Of a DNA stretch of 64,000 nucleotides, positions 18,084 to 27,019 are shown piece after piece (position 1 is the first letter of the stretch; each line of letters begins with the position of its first letter). The notes below the pieces were generated by a model, which saw only the letters and a program-made list of their open reading frames with translations, made no database searches and was not told where the DNA came from. The stretch comes from UBA10649 sp963700255 (GTDB taxonomy: Bacteria > Actinomycetota > Actinomycetes > S36-B12), in the NCBI GenBank assembly GCA_963700255.1, contig CAVOWW010000022.1:62001-126000 (forward strand), in the 5' to 3' direction. The position numbers and the translations under genes are program-made.

Positions 18084-18914
18084 GTGACCAAGGCCCGCCG
18101 CGACCCAGCCGAGCTGGCCGCCCTCATCGAGCAGCGGGTCTCCCGCGGCATCGATCTGGTCGACTCCTTCCTCGCCGTCACCGGCAGGGGCAGCCGCGCG
18201 TCGAGCAAGACGCTCGCGCTCGAGCACCACAAGGCGGTCGCTGCGAACAAGCGGGAGGTGGCCCGGCACCGCTCGCGCGTGAGCACGCTGCGGACCGAGG
18301 TCACTGGTGGCGCCGTTGTCGCCGGGGTGGGAGGTTCCATCGGTCTCATAGACGCGCTGACCGGGTCTCCGAGTTCCCTCTGGCTGTGGTTCGGCGCGGC
18401 CGGGGTGGGACTGGTCGTCTCCCTGCGCGCGCGCGGCCGGCTGCGCACGGTCGGTCCGGCACCACGCGAGCTCTCCCTCGTCGGTCCTCCCCCGGCCATC
18501 CCCCGCAGTGCGGTCGGCTCGGCGGAGGTCACCCGCTTCACCTCGGCGCGCGTGCAGATCATGAGCATGGCCCCGTCGCTGGAGCGGCTCTACCCGGGTG
18601 CCGGTGACGAGCTGCGGCGCGCCGACAACGAGGCGGCCGGTCCCCTGACCGCGCTCGCCGAGCGCCTCGTCGTCCTCGACCAGCTGCAGCGCGAGCTGCC
18701 GGGCACGTCAGCCGCCACATCAGCCGCCCGCTCGGCCGAGCTCGTGCGCGGCCGGCTCGCGGACGGGTGCGCCACGTACGACGAGCTGCTCGCGGCAGCA
18801 GCCCGACTGCTCGCCGCCCCCGACGCGACGCGCAGCACCGCGCAGATCCTGTCGCCCGCAGTCGACGCGATGCTGGCGTACGCGCACGGCCTGCAGAAGG
18901 CCGCCGACCTGTAG
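18084..18914 (+). CDS. Two-TM membrane protein of unknown function
   Basis: 276 residues from GTG 18084. A charged N-terminal helix region (AELAALIEQRVSRGIDLVDS, then HHKAVAANKREVARHRSRV) is followed by two adjacent hydrophobic segments at about 75-115 and then a long soluble helical tail (MSMAPSLERLYPGAGDELRR and later Ala-rich helices). The two-helix core with helical flanks recalls actinobacterial envelope-stress proteins such as PspM, but no motif confirms that. It diverges from the peptidase gene with only 18 bases between starts, so transcripts must be leaderless or the promoters overlap. Confidence 0.7.
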   Translation: MTKARRDPAELAALIEQRVSRGIDLVDSFLAVTGRGSRASSKTLALEHHKAVAANKREVARHRSRVSTLRTEVTGGAVVAGVGGSIGLIDALTGSPSSLWLWFGAAGVGLVVSLRARGRLRTVGPAPRELSLVGPPPAIPRSAVGSAEVTRFTSARVQIMSMAPSLERLYPGAGDELRRADNEAAGPLTALAERLVVLDQLQRELPGTSAATSAARSAELVRGRLADGCATYDELLAAAARLLAAPDATRSTAQILSPAVDAMLAYAHGLQKAADL

Positions 18915-18922
18915 ACCAGGTG

Positions 18923-19381
18923 CTACTGGTCGGGCAGGCGACCCGACTCGCGCACCGAATCGTGCGCAGCGCGGCTCGCGTCGTCGGCGTACGTGAACTC
19001 CCACGAGCGGACCCGGTGCGCGATCTGCGGGGTGTCGTCGTTGACTCGCCCGAGGGCAGCGAACAGCCGGCAGTCGTACACGCGGCACGTCCGGGGACGG
19101 TGCGCATAGATGCTGCAGCCGCCATCGACGAACATCGGGCAGTTGCCGTCCTGGTCGTAGCCCATCAGCACATGCCCGTCCGGTCGGCCGGGCGCCGCGA
19201 AGAGCAGCTCGGCAGGGATGAAGGCCAGGGTGGAGACCTCGTCGGGCTCGATATGGATGAACTGCGACGACGTGCAGCACGCCGTGCAGGTGCCGCAGGG
19301 CACATCGGAATCCGCATCGCCGCGCAGGGCCGCCTGCATCCCGTGGAGCCACTGCCCGAACTCGCCCGCGGGCACCGTCAT
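18923..19381 (-). CDS. YkgJ family cysteine cluster protein
   Basis: 152 residues from ATG 19381, overlapping the holB stop by four bases (ATGA). The eight-cysteine pattern typical of the zinc- or iron-chelating YkgJ family is visible: CGTCTACC near residue 30, then CPMFVDGGCSIYAHRPRTCR and DCRLF near 85-110. The biochemical role is not established; a metal-binding or Fe-S role is assumed. It is the last gene of the topA-tmk-holB run, and translational coupling to holB is likely. Confidence 0.87.
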   Translation of the reverse strand: MTVPAGEFGQWLHGMQAALRGDADSDVPCGTCTACCTSSQFIHIEPDEVSTLAFIPAELLFAAPGRPDGHVLMGYDQDGNCPMFVDGGCSIYAHRPRTCRVYDCRLFAALGRVNDDTPQIAHRVRSWEFTYADDASRAAHDSVRESGRLPDQ

Positions 19382-20571
19382 GCCGAGACCCTGATCCAGG
19401 GGTCCTTCAGCTCGACCATGAGCGACTCGAGCGCCAGCAGCGGGGCCACGTTCGCCCCCACCTGCTGGCGGCAGTAGGAGATCGCCTGCAGGCGGCGACC
19501 GGTGTCGTTCTGCGTGCTCCGTGAGGCCAGCTGCGAGAGCTGGGGTCGCATCTCCTCGTTGATGAGCGGGACGGCTCCGTCGAGCTGCACCACAAGGACG
19601 TCTCGGTACAGGCCCAGCAGGTCGAGGAGGGCACGATCGACCTGGTCGCGCACCGTGCGAGTGCGACGGGTCTTCTGCCGCTTCTCCAGCTCCTTGATCG
19701 TCGACGTGGACAGCCGCTTCACCCGGCTCCGCATCGCCGCGTCGGATGCGTCGCCGAACTGCGCCATGATGTTGGCCTCCTCCAGCTCGTCGAGCGGATC
19801 GGTGATCGCCCGGGCATCGTCCGTGGCCGCCGAGAGCAGGTTCGCGGCCGCCGTGAAGCAGGCAGCGACGTCCTGGAGTCCGAACGGGATGCGCAGCACC
19901 TCCTGCCGGCGCATCCGCGCATGCTCGTCGCGCGCAAGGGCGCGGGCCCGCCCGATGTGGCCCTGCGACGCCCGGGCCGCGAAGGAGGCCATCGCGACGT
20001 CGACGCCATAGGCCTCGACGAGGAGGTCGGCGACATCGGATGCCGTCGGGGTGCGCAACGGCACGTGGCGCGTGCGCGACTGGATCGTCGGGAGGACGTC
20101 CTCGACGCTCGGGGCGCACAGGATCCACACGGTGTGCGGCGGCGGCTCCTCGATGGCCTTGAGCAGCATGTTCACCGCTGTGTCCGTCAGCCGGTCCGAG
20201 TCCTCCAGCACGATGACGTGCCACGGGCTCTTGACCGGTGACATCCCGGCGTGATGGATGAGCTCGAGCGCCTCCTTCGCCGTGTAGGACAGGCCCTCCG
20301 TGGTGACCACCTCGACGTCCGCATGCCCACCGAGAGGAGCAGTGCGGCAGGCCTCGCAGACGCCGCACCCGTCCTCCGGGCACACGAGAGCGGCCGCGAA
20401 GCACGTCGCGGCCGTCGACCGACCCGAGCCGGGCGGTCCGGTGATCAGCCAGGCGTGCGTCATGCCGGGACCCGGCTCACCACGGCGGATGTGCTCGGCG
20501 TCCTCGACTGCGCGCGACAGCTCCTCCACCACGGCGTCCTGGCCGACCAGGCGCTCCCAGATCGGCCGCAT
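19378..20571 (-). CDS. holB: DNA polymerase III subunit delta' (clamp loader)
   Basis: 397-residue AAA+ protein of the replisome clamp loader. The start WERLVGQDAVVEELSRAVED is characteristic of actinobacterial delta'. A P-loop-like GPPGSGRST lies at ~45, zinc-binding cysteines CPEDGCGVCEAC at ~65-76, the Walker B-like segment HVIVLEDSDRLT at ~118, sensor 1 region NMLLKAIEEPP at ~134, and SRTRHVPLRT follows. The Lys of the P-loop is replaced by Arg, in keeping with a non-hydrolysing subunit. The start overlaps the tmk stop by one base (TGATG), so both genes are co-translated. Confidence 0.93.
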   Translation of the reverse strand: MRPIWERLVGQDAVVEELSRAVEDAEHIRRGEPGPGMTHAWLITGPPGSGRSTAATCFAAALVCPEDGCGVCEACRTAPLGGHADVEVVTTEGLSYTAKEALELIHHAGMSPVKSPWHVIVLEDSDRLTDTAVNMLLKAIEEPPPHTVWILCAPSVEDVLPTIQSRTRHVPLRTPTASDVADLLVEAYGVDVAMASFAARASQGHIGRARALARDEHARMRRQEVLRIPFGLQDVAACFTAAANLLSAATDDARAITDPLDELEEANIMAQFGDASDAAMRSRVKRLSTSTIKELEKRQKTRRTRTVRDQVDRALLDLLGLYRDVLVVQLDGAVPLINEEMRPQLSQLASRSTQNDTGRRLQAISYCRQQVGANVAPLLALESLMVELKDPWIRVSA

Positions 20572-21188
20572 CAGACCGCCCCGAGCCGCGACTCCACGCG
20601 CACGAGGATGGCCGCGGCTGTCTCGTCGACGTCGCCCCGGGCGTCGAGGACGAGGTAGCGGTCAGGATCCTCCGCGGCCAGCGCCAGGAAGCCCGCGCGC
20701 ACTGCGCGGTGGTACTCCATCGGCTCGGCCTCCAGCCGATCGCGCTGGGAGAACCGCGCCAGGCCGACCTCGGGGTCGACGTCGAGCACCACGGTGAGGT
20801 CGGGCAGCAGGTCGTGCGTGGCCCACAGGCTCAGGTCGCGGACACGTCCGGGTCCCAGGTCTCGGGCGTATCCCTGGTACGCGACCGACGAGTCGATGTA
20901 GCGGTCGCAGATCACCACGTCACCGCGCAGGAGCGCCGGGCGGATCACCCGCGCGACATGCTCTCCACGGGATGCCGCGAACAGCAGGGCCTCGGCGCGA
21001 GGGTCGAGGCCCTCGAACTCGGGACTGAGCAGCACGTGCCGGATCCGCTCGCCGGCGGGGGTGCCGCCGGGCTCACGGGTGCGCACCACCGAGTGCCCGC
21101 GGGCCTCGAGGCTCTCGGCGAGCATGCCCTCCTGTGTGGACTTGCCCGCTCCCTCGCCTCCTTCGAAGGCGATGAAGTACCCCGGCAT
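20571..21188 (-). CDS. tmk: Thymidylate kinase
   Basis: 205 residues. Phosphorylates dTMP to dTDP for DNA synthesis. P-loop FEGGEGAGKST at residues 8-18, the DR(Y/x) motif CDRYIDSSVAYQG near 95, and the LID-side segment FSQRDRLEAEPMEYH near 150 are present. Arginine placement in the P-loop is not of the E. coli type, as usual for Gram-positives. It lies three bases downstream of topA and overlaps holB by one base, forming the common actinobacterial topA-tmk-holB operon. Confidence 0.95.
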   Translation of the reverse strand: MPGYFIAFEGGEGAGKSTQEGMLAESLEARGHSVVRTREPGGTPAGERIRHVLLSPEFEGLDPRAEALLFAASRGEHVARVIRPALLRGDVVICDRYIDSSVAYQGYARDLGPGRVRDLSLWATHDLLPDLTVVLDVDPEVGLARFSQRDRLEAEPMEYHRAVRAGFLALAAEDPDRYLVLDARGDVDETAAAILVRVESRLGAV

Positions 21189-21190
21189 GG

Positions 21191-23908
21191 TCAGCGCGAT
21201 CCCGCAGCGGCGGTCGTCTTGGCCGTCGACTTCTTCGCGGTCTTCTTGGCAGCGGTCTTCTTCGCCGCCGCCTTCTTCACCACGCGCTTGGTGGTCTTCT
21301 TGGGCGCGATGCCCTCGAGCGCCTCCTTCGAGCGACGCTCGGACAGCAGGTCGCTTGCCCGCTCGACTGAGATCGTCGCCGGATCATCGGCAGTGCGCAG
21401 CGAGGCGTTCGTCGTGCCATCGGTGACGTACGGTCCGAAGCGGCCGTCCTTGATCACCAGCGGGAGCCCGGTCGTCGGGTCGTTGCCGACCTCGCGCAGC
21501 GGCGGCTTCGCCTCCCCGCGACCTCGCCGGGGCTTGGGCTGCGCGAACAGCGCGAGGGCCTGCTCGAGGGTGACCGTGAAGATCTCCTCCTCGCTGCCCA
21601 GCGACCGGGAGTCCTTGTCCTTGGTCAGGTAGGCGCCGTAGCGGCCGTTCTGCGCGAGGATCTCGACGCCATCGACCGGGTCGGTGCCCACCACGCGGGG
21701 CAGGCTGAGCAGGCGCAGCCCCTCCTCCAGGGTGATCGTCGACAGGCTCATGCTCGCGAACAGCGACGCCGTGCGCGGCTTGGCCGACTTGGGCGAACCC
21801 TCCGGCAGCACCTCCGTCACGTACGGCCCGTAGCGCCCCGACTTCGCGACGATCTCCAGGCCCGTGTCCGGATCCGTGCCCAGCTCATGATCGCCCGAGG
21901 GCTCCGCGAGCAGCTGCTCGGCCTTCTCCGCCGTGAGCTCATCGGGTGCGAGGTCGACGGGGATGTTCGCCCGCTCCTCGCCGCGCTCGACGTAGGCCCC
22001 GTAGCGGCCCACCCGCAGGTAGGCGTCGGTGCCGTCGATCGGGAAGGTCGCGATGGCACGGGCGTCGATGGCGCCGAGGTCCTCCGTCAGCGGCTTCACG
22101 CCGGGGAAGTCGCCGCTCACGCTGTGGCCACCGCGCCAGAACGCCTCGAGCTGGCCCACGCGATCGGCCTGGCCGGTGGCGATGAGGTCGAGGACCTCCT
22201 CCATGTTCGCGGTGAACTGGTAGTCCACCAGCGCGGTGAAGTGCTCCTCGAGCAGTCGGATGACCGCGAATGCGGTGAAGCTCGGCACGAGCGCCGAGCC
22301 CTTCTTCCAGACGTAGCCGCGGTCGACGATCGTCGACATGATCGACGCGTACGTCGACGGTCGGCCGATGCCGAGCTCCTCGAGCCGGGCCACGAGCTTC
22401 GCCTCCGTGTAGCGCGCCGGCGGGCTGGTGGTGTGTCCCTGCGGGTCGAGGCTCGCGGCCGACAGCGCGTCGCCCTCGGCGAGGTTCGGCAGCTCCCGCT
22501 CGCGGTCGTCGTCGGAGGCGTCCTCGACGATGTCCTTCAGCGCGGCGTAGAAGCCAGCGAAGACGATGACGGTTCCGGTGGCGGTGAACTCGGCGTCTGA
22601 GCCGTCGGCTGCCGTGGCGCCCAGCTTGACCGTGGTCGTCGCCACCTGCGCATTGGCCATCTGCGAGGCCACAGTGCGCTTCCAGATGAGGTCGTACAGC
22701 GCGAACTCGTCGGCGTTCAGCTCGCCCGACACCTCGCCCGGTGTACGGAAGACATCGCCAGCGGGACGGATGGCCTCGTGCGCCTCCTGCGCGTTCTTGA
22801 CCTTGCTCTGGTAGCGCCGGGGTGAGTCGGGGACGTACTCGGCTCCGTACAGCTCACGGGCCTGGCTGCGGGCCGCGCTGACGGCCTGCTCCGACAGGTT
22901 CACCGAGTCGGTGCGCATGTAGGTGATGTAGCCGTTCTCGTACAGCGACTGCGCCACGCGCATCGTGCGCTGGCCGCCCCAGCGCAGGCGGTTGGACGCC
23001 TCCTGCTGCAGGGTCGAGGTGATGAAGGGCGCCTTCGGCTGCCGCTGACCGGGCTTCTGCACCACGGAGCGGACGATGAACGCGGCTGCTGCCAGTCCGT
23101 CGGCAAGGCCGCGAGCCCGCGCCTCATCGAGTCGGACGACGGTCGACTTCTTGAGCGCGCCCTGCTGGTCGAAGTCGCTGCCCGAGACCACCCGGACGCC
23201 GTCGACGGACGTGAGCTTCGCGTCGAACGAGCCCCCTGATGAGGGCGCTCCTGACGTCGCTGCCCCGCGTCCGAAGACCCCCACGATGTCCCAGTAGTCC
23301 GCGGACCGGAACGCGATGCGCTCCTTCTCCCGGTCGACCACGAGACGCACGGCCACCGACTGGACCCGGCCGGCGGACTTGGCGCCCTGGCCGATCTTCA
23401 TCCACAGCACCTGCGACACGGGGAACCCGTACAGCCGGTCGACGATGCGGCGTGTCTCCTGAGCCTCCACCAGGTTCATGTCGAGGTCACGTGTGTGTGC
23501 CACGGCCTCGCGGATCGCCTCCGGCGTGATCTCGTTGAAGACCATGCGCTGGACCGGAACCTTGGGGCGCAGGACCTCCAGGAGGTGCCACGAGATGGCC
23601 TCGCCCTCGCGGTCCTCGTCCGTCGCGAGCAGGAGCTCGTCGGCCTCCTTGAGGGCCTTCTTCAGCTCCGCGATCGTCTTGGTCTTCGAGGCGTGCACGA
23701 CGTAGTACGGCTTGAAGTCATGGTCGACGTCGACCGCGAGCTTGGCCCACGGCTGCTTGCGATCGGCCTCGGGCAGCTCGGAGGCCTTGGCGGCGAGGTC
23801 GCGGACATGACCCACCGAGGCCATGACGGTGTAGTCAGGCCCGAGGTAGCCGGCGATCTTCTTCGCCTTCGCAGGCGACTCGACGATCACCAGGGTCTTG
23901 TCTGCCAC
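21191..23908 (-). CDS. topA: DNA topoisomerase I (type IA)
   Basis: 905 residues; relaxes negatively supercoiled DNA through a tyrosine-linked single-strand break. Toprim domain: LVIVESPAKAKKI at the N-terminus and LLATDEDREGEAISWH near 92-107. The active-site tyrosine is in GYITYMRTDSVNLS near residue 330. The C-terminal half carries several repeats of the type GxDPDTGLEIVAKSGRYGPYV (four visible), as in actinobacterial enzymes, instead of cysteine zinc fingers. It ends in a Lys/Ala-rich tail (KKAAAKKTAAKK) that aids DNA binding. Three GC palindromes precede the gene. Confidence 0.96.
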   Translation of the reverse strand: MADKTLVIVESPAKAKKIAGYLGPDYTVMASVGHVRDLAAKASELPEADRKQPWAKLAVDVDHDFKPYYVVHASKTKTIAELKKALKEADELLLATDEDREGEAISWHLLEVLRPKVPVQRMVFNEITPEAIREAVAHTRDLDMNLVEAQETRRIVDRLYGFPVSQVLWMKIGQGAKSAGRVQSVAVRLVVDREKERIAFRSADYWDIVGVFGRGAATSGAPSSGGSFDAKLTSVDGVRVVSGSDFDQQGALKKSTVVRLDEARARGLADGLAAAAFIVRSVVQKPGQRQPKAPFITSTLQQEASNRLRWGGQRTMRVAQSLYENGYITYMRTDSVNLSEQAVSAARSQARELYGAEYVPDSPRRYQSKVKNAQEAHEAIRPAGDVFRTPGEVSGELNADEFALYDLIWKRTVASQMANAQVATTTVKLGATAADGSDAEFTATGTVIVFAGFYAALKDIVEDASDDDRERELPNLAEGDALSAASLDPQGHTTSPPARYTEAKLVARLEELGIGRPSTYASIMSTIVDRGYVWKKGSALVPSFTAFAVIRLLEEHFTALVDYQFTANMEEVLDLIATGQADRVGQLEAFWRGGHSVSGDFPGVKPLTEDLGAIDARAIATFPIDGTDAYLRVGRYGAYVERGEERANIPVDLAPDELTAEKAEQLLAEPSGDHELGTDPDTGLEIVAKSGRYGPYVTEVLPEGSPKSAKPRTASLFASMSLSTITLEEGLRLLSLPRVVGTDPVDGVEILAQNGRYGAYLTKDKDSRSLGSEEEIFTVTLEQALALFAQPKPRRGRGEAKPPLREVGNDPTTGLPLVIKDGRFGPYVTDGTTNASLRTADDPATISVERASDLLSERRSKEALEGIAPKKTTKRVVKKAAAKKTAAKKTAKKSTAKTTAAAGSR

Positions 23909-24000
23909 GCCCGTCCTTCCTTGTCGTCATCCCCGCTGAGGTATCGGGGCGATGGGCCGGAGTCTGACGCTATGCCAGCGGTGTCTGTCAACTTCACCTG

Positions 24001-24068
24001 CCCCCATGGGGGCGACCTGCGCACGGTTCGGTCCCCTACGGGGACCAGCCTCGTCCCCTGTGGGGGAC
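24001..24068. repeat. Three consecutive GC-rich palindromes upstream of topA
   Basis: CCCCCATGGGGG (24001-24012), GGTCCCC-TAC-GGGGACC (24030-24046) and GTCCCC-TGTG-GGGGAC (24053-24068) lie in a row 93-160 bases upstream of topA, between topA and the hppA terminator. All share a CCCC-N(2-4)-GGGG core. They could be protein-binding sites or small RNA hairpins; function unknown. Confidence 0.6.
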
Positions 24069-24074
24069 CGAAAG

Positions 24075-24115
24075 CAAGGACCCCGCGTCCCGCACAGCGG
24101 AACACGGGGTCCTTG
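24075..24115 (-). terminator. Probable transcription terminator of hppA
   Basis: Eleven-base arms CAAGGACCCCG and CGGGGTCCTTG pair perfectly around a 19-base loop, starting nine bases after the hppA stop codon. There is no strong U-tract, as often in high-GC actinomycetes. It would separate hppA from topA transcription. Confidence 0.7.
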
Positions 24116-24123
24116 ACGGTCGA

Positions 24124-26433
24124 TCAGGCCGACGTCGCGACCGGCACGTCGCCGACCGCGATCGGGCGACGCTTCGACACGATTGTCGAGACCACGACGA
24201 TCGCGACCGCGCCGAGGGCGATCGCCCAGCGCAGCGGAGTGTTGGCGTTCTCGCCGATGCTGAGCGCGACCACGGCGGGCGCGATCAGCAGGGCGACGAG
24301 GTTCATCACCTTGATCAGCGGGTTGATGGCCGGGCCGGCGGTGTCCTTGAACGGGTCGCCGACCGTGTCGCCGATGACCGTGGCCGAGTGCGCCTCGGAG
24401 CCCTTGCCCCCGAAGTTGCCGTCCTCCACGAACTTCTTGGCGTTGTCCCATGCCCCACCGGAGTTGGACAGGAACACCGCCATGAGCACGCCCGTGGCGA
24501 TGGTGCCCGCGAGGTAGGCGCCGAGGGCGCCCACGCCGAGGCCGAAGCCGACCGCGATCGGGGTGAGCACCGCGAGCAGGCCGGGCGTGACGAGCTCGCG
24601 CAGCGAGTCCTTCGTCACGATGTCGACGACCTTGCCGTACTCCGGCTTCTCGGTGCCCTCCATGATCCCGGGGTGCTCGCGGAACTGGCGACGCACCTCG
24701 AAGATGACGGCGCCGGCCGCGCGGGACACCGCGTTGATGGCCAGGCCCGAGAAGAAGAACACGACCGCCGCACCGATGATCAGGCCGACGAGGTTCGACG
24801 GGTTCGCGACGTCGAGGATGCCCACGTACTGCAGCGACTCCTGGACGTTCGTCACCATGTCCAAGCCACCGGCGGACGCGGTGGCCGCGATGATCGTGTC
24901 GCGGAACGCACCGAACAACGCGGTCGCGGCGAGCACGGCCGTCGCGATCGCGATGCCCTTCGTGATGGCCTTCGTGGAGTTGCCGACCGCGTCGAGGCGG
25001 GTGAGCACCGCAGCGCCCTCGCCGTGCACGTCGCCGGACATCTCCGCGATGCCCTGGGCGTTGTCCGACACCGGGCCGAACGTGTCCATCGACACGATGA
25101 CGCCGACCGTGGTGAGCAGGCCGGTGCCCGCGAGGGCGATGGCGAACAGCGACAGGATGACGGAGCCGCCGCCGAGAAGGAACGCGCCGTACACGGCCGC
25201 GCCGATGAGCAGGGCCGAGTAGACCGCCGACTCCAGGCCGATCGAGATGCCGGCGAGGATGACGGTGGCCGGACCCGTGAGCGAGCTCTTGGCGACGTCG
25301 TCGACGGGGCGACGGTTGGTCTCCGTGAAGTAGGCAGTGAGCTGCTGGATGACCGCGGCCAGGATGATGCCGATCAGCACCGCGCCGATGGCGTACACGC
25401 GCGGGTTGAAGGTGTCGATCGCGACGCCGAGGCCGAGGTCCTCGACCACGACGCCCTTGAAGTCCACCATCTTCGCCGGCAGCAGCCAGAACGTCGCGGC
25501 TGCGACCAGGACCGCGGAGATGACCGCCGAGATGAAGAACCCGCGGTTGATGGCCGACATGCCCGAACGGTCAGTGGCGCGCGGGGAGACGGCGAAGATG
25601 CCGATGATGGCGGTGAGCACGCCGATGGCCGGGACGACCAGCGGGTAGACGAGGCCGATCTCCCCGAAGGCCGCCTTGCCCAGGATCAGGGCCGCGACCA
25701 GCGTGACGGCGTAGGACTCGAACAGGTCGGCGGCCATGCCGGCACAGTCGCCGACGTTGTCGCCGACGTTGTCGGCGATCGTCGCAGCGTTGCGCGGGTC
25801 GTCCTCGGGGATGCCCTTCTCGACCTTGCCGACGAGGTCCGCGCCGACGTCCGCGGCCTTGGTGAAGATGCCGCCGCCGACTCGCATGAACATGGCGAGC
25901 AGCGCTGCGCCGAAGCCGAAGCCCTCGAGGACCTTCGGTGCCTCGCCCTGGTAGACCAGCACGACCAGGGCCGCGCCGAACAGGCCCAGGCCGACGGTGA
26001 ACATGCCGGCCACGCCACCGGTGCGGAAGGCGATCTTCATGGCCTTCTGCTCGCTGCCGTCGCGTGCCGCCGCAGCGACGCGGACGTTACCGCGCACCGC
26101 CAGCCACATGCCGGTGTAGCCGGTGACCCCGGAGAAGACCGCTCCGACGACGAAGAAGATGCTGCGGCCGATGCGCTCGCTCGTGGTCTCCGCAGGGAGC
26201 AGGAAGAGCACGAAGAAGACGATGACGGCGAACACGGACAGGGTCTTGAACTGGCGCGTCAGGTAGGCGGACGCACCTTCCTGCACGGCGCCCGCGATCT
26301 CCTTCATGCGATCCGTGCCCTCGTCTGCAGCAAGGACCTCTCGCACCAGGAGGGCTGCGACGCCGAGGGCGGCGAGCCCGATGACGGCAACGATGACGAC
26401 GATCGTCAGGTTGCTCCCGGTCAACTCGATCAT
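24124..26433 (-). CDS. hppA: Membrane-bound proton-translocating pyrophosphatase, K+-independent type
   Basis: 769 residues, about 16 membrane segments. Couples hydrolysis of pyrophosphate to proton export, recovering energy from biosynthesis. ATG 26433 follows GGAGACCC. The pyrophosphate site is complete: DVGADLVGKVEKGIPEDDPR followed by NAATIADNVGDNVGD at about 210-245, and the C-terminal GKGSEAHSATVIGDTVGDP near 700. The determinant segment reads GNSTKAITKG with Lys where K+-dependent enzymes have Ala, so the enzyme should not need potassium. It is monocistronic with its own terminator. Confidence 0.96.
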   Translation of the reverse strand: MIELTGSNLTIVVIVAVIGLAALGVAALLVREVLAADEGTDRMKEIAGAVQEGASAYLTRQFKTLSVFAVIVFFVLFLLPAETTSERIGRSIFFVVGAVFSGVTGYTGMWLAVRGNVRVAAAARDGSEQKAMKIAFRTGGVAGMFTVGLGLFGAALVVLVYQGEAPKVLEGFGFGAALLAMFMRVGGGIFTKAADVGADLVGKVEKGIPEDDPRNAATIADNVGDNVGDCAGMAADLFESYAVTLVAALILGKAAFGEIGLVYPLVVPAIGVLTAIIGIFAVSPRATDRSGMSAINRGFFISAVISAVLVAAATFWLLPAKMVDFKGVVVEDLGLGVAIDTFNPRVYAIGAVLIGIILAAVIQQLTAYFTETNRRPVDDVAKSSLTGPATVILAGISIGLESAVYSALLIGAAVYGAFLLGGGSVILSLFAIALAGTGLLTTVGVIVSMDTFGPVSDNAQGIAEMSGDVHGEGAAVLTRLDAVGNSTKAITKGIAIATAVLAATALFGAFRDTIIAATASAGGLDMVTNVQESLQYVGILDVANPSNLVGLIIGAAVVFFFSGLAINAVSRAAGAVIFEVRRQFREHPGIMEGTEKPEYGKVVDIVTKDSLRELVTPGLLAVLTPIAVGFGLGVGALGAYLAGTIATGVLMAVFLSNSGGAWDNAKKFVEDGNFGGKGSEAHSATVIGDTVGDPFKDTAGPAINPLIKVMNLVALLIAPAVVALSIGENANTPLRWAIALGAVAIVVVSTIVSKRRPIAVGDVPVATSA

Positions 26434-26547
26434 GGGTCTCCTCGCGACGGGCCCGAGCGGGGAGGTGCCCCCGAGCGGGCTGGTGAAGATGGCGGCTCTG
26501 CGCCCAGCGGGCGCCGCAGTCCCGCGGAGTCTACGCACGGGCCAGAG

Positions 26548-26565
26548 GGGGGCCGAGAGGCCCCC
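26548..26565 (-). terminator. Small GC hairpin, possible terminator of the STAS gene
   Basis: Seven-base arms GGGGGCC and GGCCCCC around a GAGA tetraloop, between the STAS stop and the hppA start. There is no U-tract; position alone suggests termination. Confidence 0.35.
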
Positions 26566-26587
26566 GGGATGGAAGGGCTTACATCCA

Positions 26588-26603
26588 CGTGACCTTGGTC
26601 ACG
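26588..26603. promoter_or_regulatory. CRP/GlxR-like palindrome
   Basis: CGTGACCTTGGTCACG is a perfect 16-base palindrome containing GTGA-N6-TCAC, the half-site arrangement bound by CRP and GlxR. It lies 155 bases before hppA and 30 bases after the STAS stop. It could equally be the stem of a terminator. Confidence 0.35.
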
Positions 26604-26632
26604 GACGCTTGCCCGACTACCTGCGCCCGGCG

Positions 26633-26971
26633 TCAGGAGGACGCCAAGGCCTCCGCGAGCGTCGAATGCAGGGGGATGACGACATCCAGCCCGGTGAGCG
26701 CGAAGACCTTCAGCACCCGCTTCGATGTGACGACGACATCCAGCGTTCCGCCCGCCTCGCGCACGTGCTTGAGCGTGGTCACCAGGACGCCGAGTCCCGT
26801 CGAGTCGATGAACCCCACTTCGGACAGGTCGACGACGAGGGCGGCGTGCGGCTGCTGGGATCGGGGGCTCAGCTCGGCCTGCAGGACCGGGGCGGTGTGG
26901 ACGTCCAGCTCGCCCGCCGCCGTCACGATCGTGCGACCGCCACTCTCCGACGCCCGCACCGTGAACTCCAC
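26633..26971 (-). CDS. STAS domain anti-sigma factor antagonist
   Basis: 112 residues from GTG 26971. The single STAS domain shows DLSEVGFIDSTGLGVLVTT with the Ser of DSTGL as the residue that a partner anti-sigma kinase would phosphorylate. In the unphosphorylated form such proteins sequester the anti-sigma factor and free a sigma factor; in streptomycetes BldG has this context next to a DUF1998 helicase and topA, as here. No kinase gene is in the window. It diverges from the helicase, with 48 bases between start codons. Confidence 0.9.
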   Translation of the reverse strand: MEFTVRASESGGRTIVTAAGELDVHTAPVLQAELSPRSQQPHAALVVDLSEVGFIDSTGLGVLVTTLKHVREAGGTLDVVVTSKRVLKVFALTGLDVVIPLHSTLAEALASS

Positions 26972-27019
26972 CCGCCTACTGTGGCACAGGGCGTCACCGG
27001 GCCGCCCCACAATGGTGCG

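Noticed and set aside
24388..26592. 734-codon plus-strand open frame opposite hppA
   Set aside because: High-GC antisense shadow rich in Arg, Asp and Glu; hppA on the other strand is unambiguous.
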